A stretch of 8,371 nt of DNA from contig USBA01000081.1 in assembly GCA_900552735.1 (NCBI GenBank), forward strand, positions 1-8,371, in the 5' to 3' direction. Below the pieces are notes generated by a model. It was given only the letters and a program-made list of their open reading frames with translations, did not search any database and was not told where the DNA came from. Below are positions 5,338 to 8,371 of the stretch, in pieces (within the stretch, counting starts at the first letter, position 1; each line of letters begins with the position of its first letter). The translations under genes and the position numbers were made by a program. The stretch comes from an uncultured Collinsella sp. Lineage in GTDB: Bacteria; Actinomycetota; Coriobacteriia; Coriobacteriales; Coriobacteriaceae.

Positions 5338-5526
5338 CAGCCACGCCCACGCATCAATGCATTTCCCAAGGTGCTGCACGTTTCGCGCCAAAGGCGCGAA
5401 AAAGCAAAGGGATAAGGCGTTGCAACAGCCACGCCCCCCCATCCATCCCCAAAGTGACGCGTGGTTTCGCGGCAAAGCCGCGAAACAGCGAAGGGGACAA
5501 AAGGCCCCCACAGCCACGTCATCCAT
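5338..5526. repeat. Tandem ~86-bp repeat with TTTCGCG hairpins (two full copies and a partial)
   Basis: CAGCCACG begins each unit at 5338, 5426 and 5511 (spacings 88 and 85). Both full units carry a perfect hairpin with an AAA loop: TTTCGCGCC/GGCGCGAAA (5381-5401) and GTTTCGCGGC/GCCGCGAAAC (5464-5486). Each hairpin is followed by a similar AGC(A/G)AAGGG segment. The third unit stops after about 16 bases of similarity (CAGCCACG...ATCCAT). The two hairpin stems differ at a pair of positions that change together (CC/GG to GC/GC), so pairing is kept although sequence is not. This points to selection for structure, or to a mobile repeat family. Confidence 0.7.
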
Positions 5527-5556
5527 TCAGCCACACAATCCAAGGACGTAGTCGTA

Positions 5557-5681
5557 GCAGGATCTGAGGGCTGACCTTCGCGGACACTCCGCAGGACGAA
5601 AGAACCCCCGCCGCACGTAGTGCGCAGCGGGGGTTCTTTCATGTCCGAGGACGTCCGCGAAGGTCAGCCCTCAGATCCTGC
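5557..5681. repeat. Perfect 29-bp inverted repeat enclosing a terminator
   Basis: The arm at 5557-5585 (starting GCAGGATCTGAGGGCTGACC) is the exact reverse complement of 5653-5681. The 67 bases between hold the terminator stem at 5598-5640. Together they could fold into one 125-base hairpin. The right arm ends 10 bases from the nifJ stop codon. This is much longer than a normal bidirectional terminator and resembles a small element with terminal inverted repeats, though no target-site duplication is evident. Confidence 0.8.
5598..5640. terminator. Bidirectional intrinsic terminator between the AAA gene and nifJ
   Basis: GAAAGAACCCCCGC (5598-5611) pairs perfectly with GCGGGGGTTCTTTC (5627-5640). 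An apical CGCAC/GTGCG stem with a 3-base loop sits inside, with two unpaired bases (CA) on the right. Read on either strand, the GC-rich stem ends in GTTCTTTC, giving a T-rich 3' end for both convergent transcripts. It serves nifJ (minus) and probably the AAA gene (plus). Confidence 0.85.
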
Positions 5682-5691
5682 GGTGAGAGAC

Positions 5692-8371
<2,680 letters not shown>

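Noticed and set aside
4900..5526. 208-codon minus-strand frame overlapping the end of the AAA gene and the tandem repeats
   Set aside because: Half is antisense to conserved ATPase sequence and half is translated hairpin repeat (C/F/A/R-rich repeated peptides). There is no plausible start context.

Overview
The window looks like chromosomal DNA of a fairly GC-rich anaerobic actinomycete of the Coriobacteriia, most likely Collinsella or a close relative. This is inferred from a large single-chain pyruvate:ferredoxin oxidoreductase, a lone carbamate kinase, GC-ending codons in the housekeeping genes and strong GGAGG-type ribosome binding sites. No rRNA or other taxonomic marker is present.

Layout, left to right. 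Positions 1-851 (minus strand) carry the N-terminal 283 residues of a PRD-domain transcriptional regulator that runs off the left edge. Positions 852-1206 are non-coding and hold a mosaic inverted-repeat element, a strong terminator and a 3'-UTR hairpin. Carbamate kinase (arcC, minus) occupies 1207-2169, and an imperfect 14-15 base dyad lies just upstream of it. Positions 2170-2771 are an AT-rich, then GC-rich, stretch without a confident gene. A two-gene plus-strand unit follows: a DUF3830-like protein (2772-3188) and, 2 bases later, an unrecognised 174-residue helical protein (3191-3715). After a terminator-like hairpin come three direct repeats at an exact 34-bp period, leading into a DUF4143-type AAA ATPase with a PD-(D/E)XK-like C-terminus (3958-5319, plus). 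The stretch 5320-5691 between this gene and the convergent nifJ is almost entirely repeat: a tandem ~86-bp unit carrying TTTCGCG hairpins, then a perfect 29-bp inverted repeat enclosing a bidirectional terminator. The C-terminal three quarters of nifJ (minus) fills 5692-8371 and runs off the right edge.

The genes do not form one pathway. NifJ (pyruvate to acetyl-CoA, CO2 and reduced ferredoxin) and carbamate kinase (ATP from carbamoyl phosphate) both belong to fermentative energy metabolism, but each is its own transcription unit. The AAA ATPase differs in codon use, has its own repeated promoter-proximal elements and is bounded by repeats, which suggests an accessory cassette. The best candidates for something undescribed are the 34-bp-period repeats in front of the ATPase, the repeat-rich junction after it, and the DUF3830/unknown gene pair.
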